From Haematobia irritans (lineage: Eukaryota > Arthropoda > Insecta > Diptera > Muscidae), in contig NC_134397.1 of NCBI RefSeq assembly GCF_050003625.1, positions 65,570,669-65,634,668 of the forward strand: 64,000 nt of DNA, given 5' to 3'. Position numbers and translations under genes: made by a program. Shown one piece after another: positions 21,762 to 32,019 of the stretch. Numbering within the stretch: the stretch's first letter is position 1; every line of letters starts with the position of its first letter. The notes below the pieces were generated by a model. The model worked only from the letters and a program-made list of their open reading frames with translations, did not search any database and was not told where the DNA came from.

Positions 21762-22268
21762 CACTCACAAAACATTGACCCCACCAGGAAAGAAAATTTT
21801 TGGCAAATTTTTGAAAATTTTACCAAAAATTTAATTATAGAAAAATTTAACTAAACTGTATTACAAACGCAGATGTCATGCCGATTTCACTAAAATAAGT
21901 CAATAATTTTAGACAAATTCAAGAACATTTATTAGAATTAATATTTGTTTTCACTTTTAAAATAAAATCTCGTTGTATGAGGAAACAATTGGAGTTGAAA
22001 ATTGCAAACATGTTTTTAGTGCCATACGAAATTCGAGAAGGTCGAATTATTGGTAAAATTTACAAATTTTAAGAAACTCGGAACTATTTTGTGGGGGAGA
22101 CGAATTTTGTAGAACTTTATGCTTCATTTGTGTATACTTTCCCCCCTTTAATTTAACTAACGCACGTAAAAATATTAAAGTAAAAAAAACTTTGTCAAAA
22201 TAATAATAATGCCATGAACTAAAAAAGAGTTAAATTGGCTTTAGTGTCATATAAGGTTCACTTTTACA
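21762..22268. mobile_element. MITE of the GTGAACCCACCAGG family
   Basis: It opens with a variant terminus (CACTCACAAAACATTGACC), then CACCAGGAAAGAAAAT, AACTAAACTGTATTACAAAC and ATGCCGATTTCACTAAAA. It closes near AAGGTTCACTTTT. The complete relative is at 30,829-31,851. Confidence 0.55.
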
Positions 22269-22285
22269 ATTAATTGTTTTGAAAT

Positions 22286-22745
22286 TTCAAATTTGGGGTT
22301 TGTGTACTTGCTTCTAGGAAGCAAATTTTAATTTTTCGCTTTTTCAGCTTTTTTTCTTCATATGCTATCAAAGTCCTTTAAAAACGAGTTAACGACAACT
22401 TTATTTTCCAAATTCAGACTCGACTTCCAGTAGAAATTATGCTATGTTTTAAGTAAAAAACGTCTTTGAAACAAAGTGTTGAAAAACGTCTACTAAATTT
22501 GAACGATTTTTTGCTTTGTAGTCAAGATGCAAAAAGACAATAAATTTAAAGACAATTTAATTAATTTTAAAGAATTTTTCTGAATTATTCAAGTCAAGTT
22601 GACTTTAGCCCCAAAATGATTTCTTTCATGTTACGATACCCAAATCACTTAATTATAAGGACAATACGACTTCATTGAAAAGTTTATTGACTTTTGGACA
22701 AGGAAAAAACTTTATATTAGAGAAATGCGCCTTCTATGCTAATCA
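22286..22745. mobile_element. CACTGAAAA-family MITE fragment
   Basis: It aligns in the same direction to 2,580-3,065 through blocks such as ACTTGCTTCTAGGAAGC and CGACTTCCAGTAGAAATTAT. It is cut at about 22,750 by the following DINE. Confidence 0.65.
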
Positions 22746-22751
22746 AAATTT

Positions 22752-24119
22752 GTTAACGGCCAGGCCGAATCTTATTTATACCCTCCACCATTGATTGCGT
22801 AGAAACTTCTACGAAAGACTGTCATCCACAATCGAATTACTTGGGTTGTGGTATCTTAAAACTTTTTAACATCGTTTTCTAAATTGTGAGTTAGTCCATA
22901 CGTGGTATATATTAGACAAAAAAGGTATGTATAGGTAAGCCTACAAATAATTACGAATCAATATGGACTTTTGCACGGTACGTAGAGAGCCAGAATTGAA
23001 ATATGAAATGAAATGGGGGTCGCTTATATGGGGGCTATATACAATTATGAACTTGATATGGACCAATTTTTGTGTGATTGGGGATCGATTTATCTGAGGG
23101 CTATATATAACTATAGACCGATATGGACCTAGTTAGGCATGGTTGTTAACGGCAATATACTAGCACAACGTACCAAATTTCAACTGACTCGGATGAAATT
23201 TGCTCCTCCAAGAGGCTCCAAAACCAAATCTCAGAATCGGTTTATATGGGGGCTATATATGATTATGGACTGATATGGACCACTTTTGGCATGGTTGTTA
23301 AATATCATATACTACCACCACGTACCAAATTTCAACCAGATCGGATGAATTTTGCTTCTCCAAAAGGCACCGGAGGTCAAATCTGGGGATCGGTTTATAT
23401 AAAGGTTACATGTAATTATGGACCGATATGGACCAATTCCTGCATGTTTGTTAGAAGCCATATACTAACACCACGTACCAAATTTCAACTGAATCGGATG
23501 AATTTTGGTCTTCCAAGAGGCTCCGAAGGTCAAATCTGGTGATCGGTTTATATGGGGGCTATATATAATTATGAACCGATGTGGACCAATTTTTGCATGG
23601 TTGTTAGAGACCATATACTCACACCATGTACCAAATTTCAGCCGGATCGTATGAAATTTGCTTCTCTTAGAGGCTTGGCAAGCCAAATCGGGGGATCGGT
23701 TTATATGGGGGCTATATATAATTATTGACCGATGTGGACCAATTTTTGCATGGTTGTTAGAGACCATATACTAACACCATGTACCAAATTTCAGCCGGAT
23801 CGGATGAAATTTGCTTCTCTTAGAGGCCTCGCAAGCCAAATTTGGGGGTCCGTTTATATGGGGACTATACGTAAAAGTGGACCGATATGGCCCATTTGCA
23901 ATACCATCTGACCTACATCAATAACAACTACTTGTGCCAAGTTTCAAGTCGATAGCTTGTTTCGTTCGGAAGTTAGCGTGATTTCAACAGACGGACGGAC
24001 GGACGGACATGCTCAGATCGACTCAGAATTTCACCACGACCCAGAATATATATACTTTATGGGGTCTTAGAGCAATATTTCGATGTGTTACAAACGGAAT
24101 CCTATATTGGAGGGTATAA
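22752..24119 (-). mobile_element. DINE-1-like element with central repeats, 3' hairpin clipped
   Basis: Same subfamily as 14,734-16,413, with the same order of blocks: CATCCACAATCGAATTACTT, central ATATGGGGGCTATATATAAT units, a GACG microsatellite at about 23,990-24,007, and the AATATATATACTTTATGGGG core. The 3' hairpin has lost its outer part (only GGCCAGGCCGAATC remains) and the 5' end has lost its inner inverted arm. Confidence 0.8.
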
Positions 24120-24121
24120 AA

Positions 24122-24298
24122 ATCGAAAAATTAAAATTTGCTGCCTAGAAGCAAGTACACAAAACCCAAATTTAAAAGAGAATTGTGTCTTAAAAGCATC
24201 CTTACTTGTATTCTCCGCTTCTTTGGCTCGAAATCAATACCAACATTTTTAAAGTAAAGACAAAATCTTTGGAACCGAGCATGCTTTTTTTTCAGTGT
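24122..24298. mobile_element. CACTGAAAA-family MITE end, inverted
   Basis: It reads in the opposite direction to 22,286-22,745 and ends GCTTTTTTTTCAGTG. Two fragments of one MITE family therefore flank the DINE in inverted orientation. Confidence 0.6.
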
Positions 24299-24466
24299 GT
24301 CTAATAAATTTTCTTGAATTTGTCGAAAAATATTTACTTATTTTTGTGATATCGGCGTGAAGCCAGCGTTTGTAATACTGTTTAGTTAAAATGTTCTAAA
24401 AATATTCAAATTTTTCTAAAATAAAACGAAAGTTTTCTTCTTGGTGGGTTCACTGTTTTTTCAGTG
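24299..24466. mobile_element. GTGAACCCACC-family MITE fragment, inverted
   Basis: The order is reversed relative to 39,474-39,690. ATATCGGCGTGAAGCC, GTTTGTAATACTGTTTAG and TGGTGGGTTCACTG are recognisable. Confidence 0.55.
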
Positions 24467-25136
24467 TATATATGTTTTTCTGATTTCGACAAAAATGGGC
24501 AAAATACCAAAATTTTCCTTGTAAAATCGCCACAGCTTAGTCGAAAAGTTGTAAAAATGACTCTAATTTTCCTAAACTTCTAATAGCGATAAATCATAAA
24601 TAAACTGTTGCGAAGTTTCCTTAAAATTGCTTCAGATTTAAATGTTTCCCATATTTTTTTACTAACATTGTGTTCCACCCTAGTGCATTAGCCGACTTAA
24701 ATTTTAAGTCTACACACAAAGAAAATTTCATTTAAAGTCAGCCAACGAAAAATGTTCATTGATATAACGAAACATTTGCATTAATACAATGAAAATATTC
24801 GTTAATAGTACGAAACGTTACGTTGATTTGCAGAAAATTCGTTATATTAACGAAAAAATTCGTTGCATTAACGAATTTGTTTCATTGGCTGACTTTTAAC
24901 AACACCTTTCGTTAATATAACGAAACTTTTTCTACTAGTGTATAGATTTTGTAGAAGTCTATCAAATTTTGTCCAAATCGAGTGATATTTAAATGTATAT
25001 ATTTGGGACAAACCTTTATATATAGCCCCCAACACATTTGACGGATATGATATGGTATCGAAAATTTAGATCTACAAAGTGGTGCAGAGTATAATATAGT
25101 CGGCCCCGCCCGACTTTAGACTTTCCTTACTTGTTT
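24467..25136 (+). mobile_element. DINE-1-like 3' part with MITE insertion
   Basis: It contains the AAAATCGCCACAGCTTAGTC segment, the GTGTTCCACCCTAGTGCATT segment, and a 3' end with CGGCCCCGCCCGACTTTAG followed by CTTACTTGTTT. The 228-bp MITE at 24,713-24,940 interrupts it. The 5' end is missing. Confidence 0.75.
24713..24940. mobile_element. 228-bp MITE with TA target duplication
   Basis: Flanked by TA (24,711-24,712 and 24,941-24,942). The empty site AATCTATAGATTTTG is preserved in the paralogous DINE at about 2,005-2,018, which confirms the boundaries. Ends are CACACAAAGAAAA and TTTTTCTACTAGTG. The interior is filled with inverted variants of TTCGTTATATTAACGAA. Non-coding. Confidence 0.85.
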
Positions 25137-25159
25137 AATTTTGGTTTTATCCAATCCAA

Positions 25160-25430
25160 TTTTTACCACTGACATTTTGTGTGGTCCTTTCCCCAAGCAT
25201 GGGAAAAATGAAAAATGGATTCTTAGATATAGGCAATCTAATATCGATATTTAGCCGATATCTGGCGACGCTATAAATAAGACTTTTGATTTTTTTAATT
25301 TTTGTCCTTGCCCATATCTACCACTAGCATTTTGGTCTCGTAAAATTCACCAAGAATGGTTTCTTGGATATATGTTAAGTGATCCAATATCGATACTATA
25401 TATAGCCGATATCTGGTGACACTATATCTC
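25160..25430. repeat. Divergent tandem dimer, period about 151-155 bp
   Basis: Two copies of a unit containing ACCACT(GA/AG)CATTTTG, an ATATCGAT segment and AGCCGATATCTGG are spaced 151-155 bp apart. Not clearly a known DINE unit, although the period is close to the 153-bp repeats in this window. Confidence 0.55.
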
Positions 25431-25436
25431 AAATAA

Positions 25437-26980
25437 TTTCCAAATTTATCTCCACTCCCTTTTCACTTAAAATGTATCATTCTTTAACTCATGTAAACAA
25501 ATCTTCCCATCAAAAAACGCGTATCCCAAATTCAAATTCGCATTTATATTAAAAGCAAATTTTAGATTAGATTTCTGGAATATTTATCCATGTGTACATC
25601 TTACACAATTTATTTCATTTCGTATAATAAAGCCAAAAAAACATTGTAAGTAGCTCAATTAAAGCCTATAAATCACATCGCAAAGTTCTTTATAAATAAT
25701 TACATATTCTGGTGAAACAAATTCCAAAATCCGGTAAAATCAAAGAACAGAATTTGTCTAATCTTCTCTTCCTTTAGGTTGAATGAATAATGGTCTACAA
25801 GATTTTAGTCTTATGACCACTTACCCAACCCATGGTCAAATATCATAAGAACCGTTGAAGAAGATGACGTAAAGCCATTCTTACGCTAAATCATGAAATT
25901 CTAAAATTTGACTTGAGTATGCTAAGCAACAAAAAAAAAAAAAAAAAATCAAACAAATTTTCATACAATAAATGGATGGTAAGAAAGAAATTCAATTTTT
26001 CGTTTTGCTTAAAACAAACAAACACAACACAGCGTTACACCCATCACTTATTTCAGCTTGGTAACAGCAAAAAAAAAGAGCGAACAAACAAACACAAAAA
26101 AATATGAAAAAAATTCAATACATATTTAAAAAAATTTAGTTTGAATTTAATTTTTATCGCCTATACAGAAAATCTATAATTATGATTTTTACTTGGCTGC
26201 CCTTAGGAGAATTGCACTAAGGATGAATTTCTCTTTGAGTTTTGTTGACCACAGCTTCAACTTCATAGTTAAAACTCCAAAGTTATGTACAATGAGATAT
26301 TTGAAGTAAACAGCTTCTTTGCAATCAAGTCTTGAAAGACATATCCTATTTTTTAATAAGTTTTGAATACGCCCAAAAATTTATTCAATTGAAGGACGAT
26401 TTCAACAGAATTTGTTTATGTATAGACACCCATTTTAAAATCGAATCTACTAACTCCAAAGAGCAAATACCTTCATGGAATAGCTAATCGACTTTTGGTC
26501 AAGGAAAATTGATGTCTATACTCAAAAAAACTCGCCTTCGTATTGAAACCCACCGATCGCATTCACAGTTTTACTTCTCCAGTAGTAATAGAACCAGAAA
26601 TTTTATTCCATATTCTTGAAATTAGGAAATTAGTGTTCTGATGAAATGTTAAAATTTTTCCAGATCTTAGTTAACTAAATTTCTATATGTCTAGAAGATA
26701 TAACATAATGACCCTTAAATTCCCAACGAGAAATTGGAGTAAATTGTCACTGCCTATTACTAATATAGAACTGGCCGATGCTCCAGTTTGTAACAATTTT
26801 TAAATTTCATATAATTTATTTCTATACTCTCTTGAAAATTTTATAGAATCTACAACTTTACTGAAATTAATTATCAAAATAATGTATTATTCAAAAAATT
26901 CTAAAAGGTTTTCCTTTCGGGTGTGATTCGAATGCTCAAATTGAAACAGATTCTTAGCCAGTTGCCCAAAACTGGTTCAT
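25437..26980. other. Stretch without recognisable gene
   Basis: AT-rich, largely unique sequence with an A run at 25,929-25,949. GTGTGATTCGAATGC at about 26,921 resembles a tRNA B box but no A box is placed correctly. No coding motif is seen. Confidence 0.5.
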
Positions 26981-26984
26981 GGGG

Positions 26985-27060
26985 ACCTATCTATCGGGTG
27001 GGCCTACTAAACTGTCCCAGGATGTGGCCTTTGGAATGAGTCCAAGTCGTGTAAAATTAC
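26985..27060 (+). repeat. Direct repeat flanking a DINE cluster, copy 1
   Basis: It contains GGGCCTACTAAACTGTCCCA and GGCCTTTGGAATGAGTCCA. Repeated with changes at 29,690-29,765. Confidence 0.65.
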
Positions 27061-27242
27061 CCCGTCAATAACAAATCCGATCCCTGGGACTGGGATTGAT
27101 CAATTTCCCGTAGGGTTTGTCATTGTTTGGAAAAGATGAAATTTCGATAATTATTTTTAATGAACTTAAAGCTGAAATGAATTCAAAAATAACAAAAAGC
27201 TTCCAAAATTTTATTTTAAAGACAAAACTCAACAAAAGTAAA

Positions 27243-27425
27243 ATTTTTATATACTCCACCATAGGATGGGATTTGTAACGCATCGAAATATTGGACTCAT
27301 ACGCCGGAAAGTTTTTATTTTCTTGGTCGGGGAGAAATTCAGAGCCGATGTAGCAATGTCCGTCCGTCCGTTCCTCCTATTGAGATCACTCTAACTTCCT
27401 CTATTGAGATCACTCTAACTTAAAA
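27243..27425 (+). mobile_element. DINE-1-like 5' fragment
   Basis: A degraded TATACTCCACCATAGGATGG end is followed by GTAACGCATCGAAATATTGG and the GTCC microsatellite (27,359-27,371). A 26-bp segment around CTCTATTGAGATCACTC is repeated just after it. Central repeats are absent. Confidence 0.65.
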
Positions 27426-27684
27426 CAAACAAGTATATACGGCCGTAAGTTCGGCCAGGCCGAATCTTATGTACCCTCCCCATGAATTGTGTAGAAACTT
27501 ATACTAAAGACGGTCATCCACAATTAAATTACTTGGGTTACGGCCGACGGAAAGGCATCTTAAAATTTCTTAACATCATCTTCTACCGAAAATGGCAGAT
27601 TTTTTACTGTTTGGTAGATTGGTACATTTCTTGATGTTTTTGATGATTTTGCAAAATATTCCTCACCAACTATGAAATGCTTCA

Positions 27685-27915
27685 TAAATTTTCTATAGAA
27701 ATAACATTTTTACAAAATTTTCTACAGAAATAAAATTCTGACAAAATTTTCTATAGAAATAAAATGTTGACAAAATTTTCTATAGAAATAAATTTTTGAC
27801 AAAATTTTGTATAGAAATTATATTTTGACAAAATTTCCTAAAGACATAAAATGTTGACAAAATTTTCTATAGAAATAAAATTTTGACAAAATTTTCTATG
27901 GCAATAAATCTTTGG
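27685..27915 (+). repeat. Short 29-bp minisatellite array inside DINE
   Basis: About eight units of the same AAAATTTTGAC / TTTCTATAGAAA minisatellite, placed between the 3' part and the central repeats of a DINE. Confidence 0.85.
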
Positions 27916-28237
27916 TAATTTATTTTTGGCTCGAGTGGCAATCGTGATTTTTCTGTGATTGGTGATCGGACTATATATTCTATAGATGGATACGGACCAA
28001 TTTTAGCATGGTTGTTATCGGTCATACACTAGCGAAATGTACCAAATTTCAACCGGATCGGATTAATTTTGCTCCTCTAAGAGGCTCCGGAGGTCAAATC
28101 TGGGGATAGGTTTATATGAACCGTTATGGACCAATTTTTGCATGGTTGTTAGAGACCATATACTAACATCCCGTACCGAATTTCAACCGAATCGGATGAA
28201 TTTTGCTCCTCCAAGGGGCTCCGGAGGTCAAATCTGG

Positions 28238-28464
28238 TGATTAAGTTAGGTGGCAGCCCGATGTATCAGGCTCACTTAGACTATTCAGTCCATTGTGATA
28301 CCACATTGGTGAACTTCTCTCTTATCACTGAGTTCTGCCCGATTCTATGTTAAGCTCAATGACAAGGGACCTCCTTTTTATACCCGAGTCCGAACGGCGT
28401 TTCACATTGCAGTGAAACCACTTAGAGAAGATGCTAATCATTGCACCACAGTGGCTCCCAAAAA
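28238..28464 (-). mobile_element. tRNA-derived SINE, internally deleted, 8-bp TSD
   Basis: Flanked by AAATCTGG (28,230-28,237 and 28,465-28,472). On the minus strand it begins GGGAGCCACTGTGGTGCAAT, the tRNA-like A-box region. The B box is deleted. It continues through a unique body and ends with the tail also found at the 3' end of the LINE at 8,393-9,518, including a 41-nt identical run (28,267-28,307 versus 8,429-8,469). It splits a DINE central repeat. Confidence 0.8.
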
Positions 28465-29689
28465 AAATCTGGGTATTGGTTTATGTGGGGGTTATATATA
28501 AATATGAACCGATTTGGACCAATTCATGCATGGTTGTTAGAGACCATATACTAACACCACGTACCAAATTTCAACCGGATCGGATGAAATTTGTTTCTTT
28601 TTGAGGCTCCAAAAGCCAAATCTGGGGATCGGTTTATATGGGGGCTATATATAATTATGAACCGATATGGACCAATTCATGCATGGTTGTTAGATACCAT
28701 ATACTAACACCACGTACCAAATTTCAACCGGATCGGATGAAATTTGCTTCTCTTAGAGGCTCCGGAGGTCAAATCTGGGGATCGATTTATATGGGGGCTA
28801 TATATAATTATGGACCGATGTGGACCAATTTTTGCATGGTTGTTAGAGACCATATACCAACACCATGTATCAAATTTTAGCCGGATCAGATGAAATTTGT
28901 TTCTGCAAGCCAAATCTGGGGATCGATTTTTATGGGGGCTATATATAAATATGAACCGATATGGACCAATTCTGGCATGGTTGTTAGAGACCATATACTA
29001 ACACGACGTACCAAATTTCAACCGGATCGGATGAAATTTGCTTCTCTTAGAGGCTCCGGAGGTCATGTCGGGGGATCGGTTTATATGGGGGCTATATATA
29101 ATTATGAACCGATGTGGACCAATTTTTGCATAGTTGTTAGAGACCATATACCAACACCATGTATCAAATTTTAGCTGAATCGGATGAAATTTGCTTCTCT
29201 TAGAGGCTCCGCAAGCCAAATCTGGGGATCGGTTTATATGAGGGCTATATATAATTATGAATCGATGTGGACCAATTTTTGCATGGTTGTTAGAGACCAT
29301 ATACCAATACCATGTACCGAATTTCAGCCGGATCGGATGAAATTTGCTTCTCTTTGAGGCTCCGCAAGCCAAATCTGGGGGTCCGTTTATATGGGTGCTT
29401 TACGTGAAAGTGAACCGATATGGCCCATTTGCAATACCATCCGACCTACATCAATAACAACTACTTGTGGTAAGTTTCAAGTCGACAGCTTATTTCGTTC
29501 GGAAGTTAGCGTGATTTCAACAGACAGACGGACGGACATGCTTAGATCGACTCAGAATTTCTCCACGACCCAGAATATATATACTTTATGGCGTCTTAGA
29601 GCAATATTTCAATGTGTTACAAACGGAATGACAAAGTTAATATACCCCCCCCCCATCCTATGGTGGAGGGTATAAAAGGAATCGCCTTG

Positions 29690-29765
29690 AAACTTGTGGG
29701 TTGGTCCTACTAAATTGTTCCAGGACGTGTCCTTTGGAATGAGTACACGTCGTTAATAACAAAAC
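29690..29765 (+). repeat. Direct repeat flanking a DINE cluster, copy 2
   Basis: Contains GGTCCTACTAAATTGTTCCA and GTCCTTTGGAATGAGTACA, matching 26,985-27,060. Confidence 0.65.
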
Positions 29766-29769
29766 CATG

Positions 29770-30640
29770 TTGAAGTACATTTACATTTATTAATAATACC
29801 AATATGAATGCCTTTATGATTTAAAAAAATGGTACTTACATTTTTCATTTAAATAAATTCATCCATGAAACAAACAATTCTTGTACTTTTTATAATAATC
29901 CATTATAGGCTCAGCAACTGTAGAGTTCATTAAAACAGAAATGGTTGGCAATCCACAAATAATCCACGGCAATGAATTGCACAAGAAAAATTGTTTCAGT
30001 TGTTTTAAATCCTTTGGCACATTTGTTTTTATTTTTTTTTTTTTGTTATTCCATTATTATTATTTTTGGCATATTGATAATTAAATTCAATTATAGTAAG
30101 TTTATATTGAAGTTTATTTATAGTTGTTTGAAAATTTTGGTTTATTTATTTTTCAGATGAATTGGAGAGGAAAAAAGAGATAAAACGAGAGATAAAACAC
30201 TTCCATAAATGTTAATGAAAAATATGGTATATTAAGCAGAGTAAAACACCACAAAACAACTATACCAAATAATAATAATAGAAAAAAATATGTAATTAAA
30301 AAAGCAGCAAAAAAGTAGTACATTAATGGCATAAGTTGTGATCTTCGTGAAGCCAGGAATTAATAGTAAAGCAACTAGACTTAAAAAGTGAAGAAATATT
30401 TTCTAGCAATGTATGTTAGATGGCTTAACGTATTTTTTTTTATAAACAAAATGTGAAGGAAAATGCATGCAATAATCAATCATCTACTTAAAGGCAAAGA
30501 ATATTTATTTTTGGGAAAATTTAAATTACAATTAAAATTAAATTTAAATCACAATCCAAACTAAATTTTTAATTACAATCAGAATAACATTTAACAAAAA
30601 AATTAGTACACAAAAAGAAAAAACTCTCTCTTCTGGAACG
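29770..30640. other. Stretch without recognisable gene
   Basis: AT-rich unique-looking DNA with homopolymer runs. A 62-codon hydrophobic ORF at 29,972-30,160 follows T-rich sequence and has no motif. Confidence 0.5.
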
Positions 30641-30654
30641 AAATTTGTGAATTT

Positions 30655-30772
30655 CACCACCGTGGTGTAATGGTTGGTCTTGCATATAATGAGTGGTTGG
30701 GTTCAATCCCAGTTTCGACTCTATCAAAGATGCTGATGACATTTCTGAGTGTATCAAAGCTTCTTTATGTGG
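30655..30772 (+). mobile_element. tRNA-derived SINE, 5' part with A and B boxes
   Basis: CACCGTGGTGTAATGGTTGG carries a Pol III A box and GGTTCAATCCC (30,700-30,710) a B box, spaced as in tRNA. The body with GATGACATTTCTGAGTG follows. The flanks of this part match the 5' end and the start of the body of the SINE at 28,238-28,464, so the two copies are complementary fragments of one family. The 3' body and tail are missing. It does not fold into a convincing tRNA end to end. Confidence 0.65.
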
Positions 30773-30828
30773 ATACTGTTGTAAGACGAAGATCCTTTAT
30801 TAAACATAGAGTAGGTAGCACTTATTAA

Positions 30829-31851
30829 CACTTAAAGAAGCAGTGAACCAACCAGGAAGAAAAATTTTGGTTAATTTTTGAAAATTTAGATTATTTTTAG
30901 AAATTTTTAACTAAACAGTATTACAAACGCTAACATCACGTCGATATCACAAAAATAAGTAAATATTTTTCGAAAAATTGAAGAAAAATTATTACATAGA
31001 AAAAAAATACTGAAACTAACACAAAATGTAACTTATTTTTGTTGAAAAGAAAAAATTAATTGTTTGTAGTTAAATTTTATTATTTTTTTTTTTCAAAATT
31101 TTCTACAGCTATCTTACTTTTATAAGTATTTCTCAAACAATTTATGAATTAAACGTGGGTATAAAGTTCAATGACCGTACACATAAGCTCAATATTAGTT
31201 CATATTTAGCAGAAGAAAATTTTCGTACAATTCCCAAAAATAGTAAGAATGAACTATTTTGGCGCCAATGATTTTGTTCTTTAATTTTAGTTAATTTTTT
31301 CTGATATTACTTTTAGTTCATTTTTTCTTCTAATACATTTGGATGTAATTTCGTGAACTGTAGTTAAAAACAGGGCATTAAAATTTCCTGGTTTTAACAA
31401 CGCTTTGTGGAAATTTCATAATGTGGAGTACAATTTAGTTCAATTTGCGCTCGATTTAGTCCATTCTTCCTATAAAACAGTATACTTTTTTACGGTGTAG
31501 ATATAATTAATATGTTTCACTTGTTAAATAAAATTTTGTAGTTTGAAGGAAAAATTGGAGTCCAAAATTGCAAGAATGTTTTTAGTGCCATACGAAGTTC
31601 AAGATGGGCGCATTTGTAGTAAGATTTACAAATTTAAGGAAATAATGAACTATTTTGTGTGAAGTATGAATTTAGCAATTTTTTTTGCTTCATTTGTGTA
31701 TACGTTTTCCGGTTTTTACTTCATTTTTAACTAACGTACGCAAAAAAAAATATTAGAATAAAGAAAACTTTCTCCAAACATAATAACTCCATGAACTAAA
31801 ATGAAGTTAAATTGACTTTAGTGAAATAGAGGGTTCACTTTGTTTTAAGTG
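30829..31851. mobile_element. 1-kb MITE, GTGAACC termini
   Basis: The left terminus CACTTAAAGAAGCAGTGAAC and right terminus GTTCACTTTGTTTTAAGTG are imperfect inverted repeats. Recognisable interior blocks include TAAACAGTATTACAAACGC and CCATGAACTAAAATGAAGTT. Fragments of the family lie at 21.8, 24.3, 39.5 and 44.8 kb. No transposase. Confidence 0.7.
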
Positions 31852-32019
31852 TATCTTAACTAACCTAAACCATAAAGTAATTCATTTAAGAAAAAATAAA
31901 TATGAATTTATAACACGAAAGAATTTATTTTTTATGGTTTAAAAATAAAACTTTGTGTAAAATTTCGTTTTCAGAAAAAAACTTTTTTCAGTGTATTGAA
32001 CTCCAATTACTGTATATTA

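Larger units (their letters stand above)
27427..29677 (-). mobile_element. DINE-1-like element with SINE and minisatellite insertions
   Basis: The 3' hairpin end (AAGTTCGGCCAGGCCGAATC) starts at 27,427. A short 29-bp minisatellite lies at 27,685-27,915 and a SINE at 28,238-28,464. About seven central units run to 29,390. The GACG microsatellite lies at about 29,521-29,538, and the 5' end CCTATGGTGGAGGGTATAA near 29,677. Confidence 0.8.

Noticed and set aside
30655..30730. Functional tRNA gene
   Set aside because: A and B boxes are present, but the acceptor and anticodon arms do not pair convincingly and the sequence continues into a SINE body.
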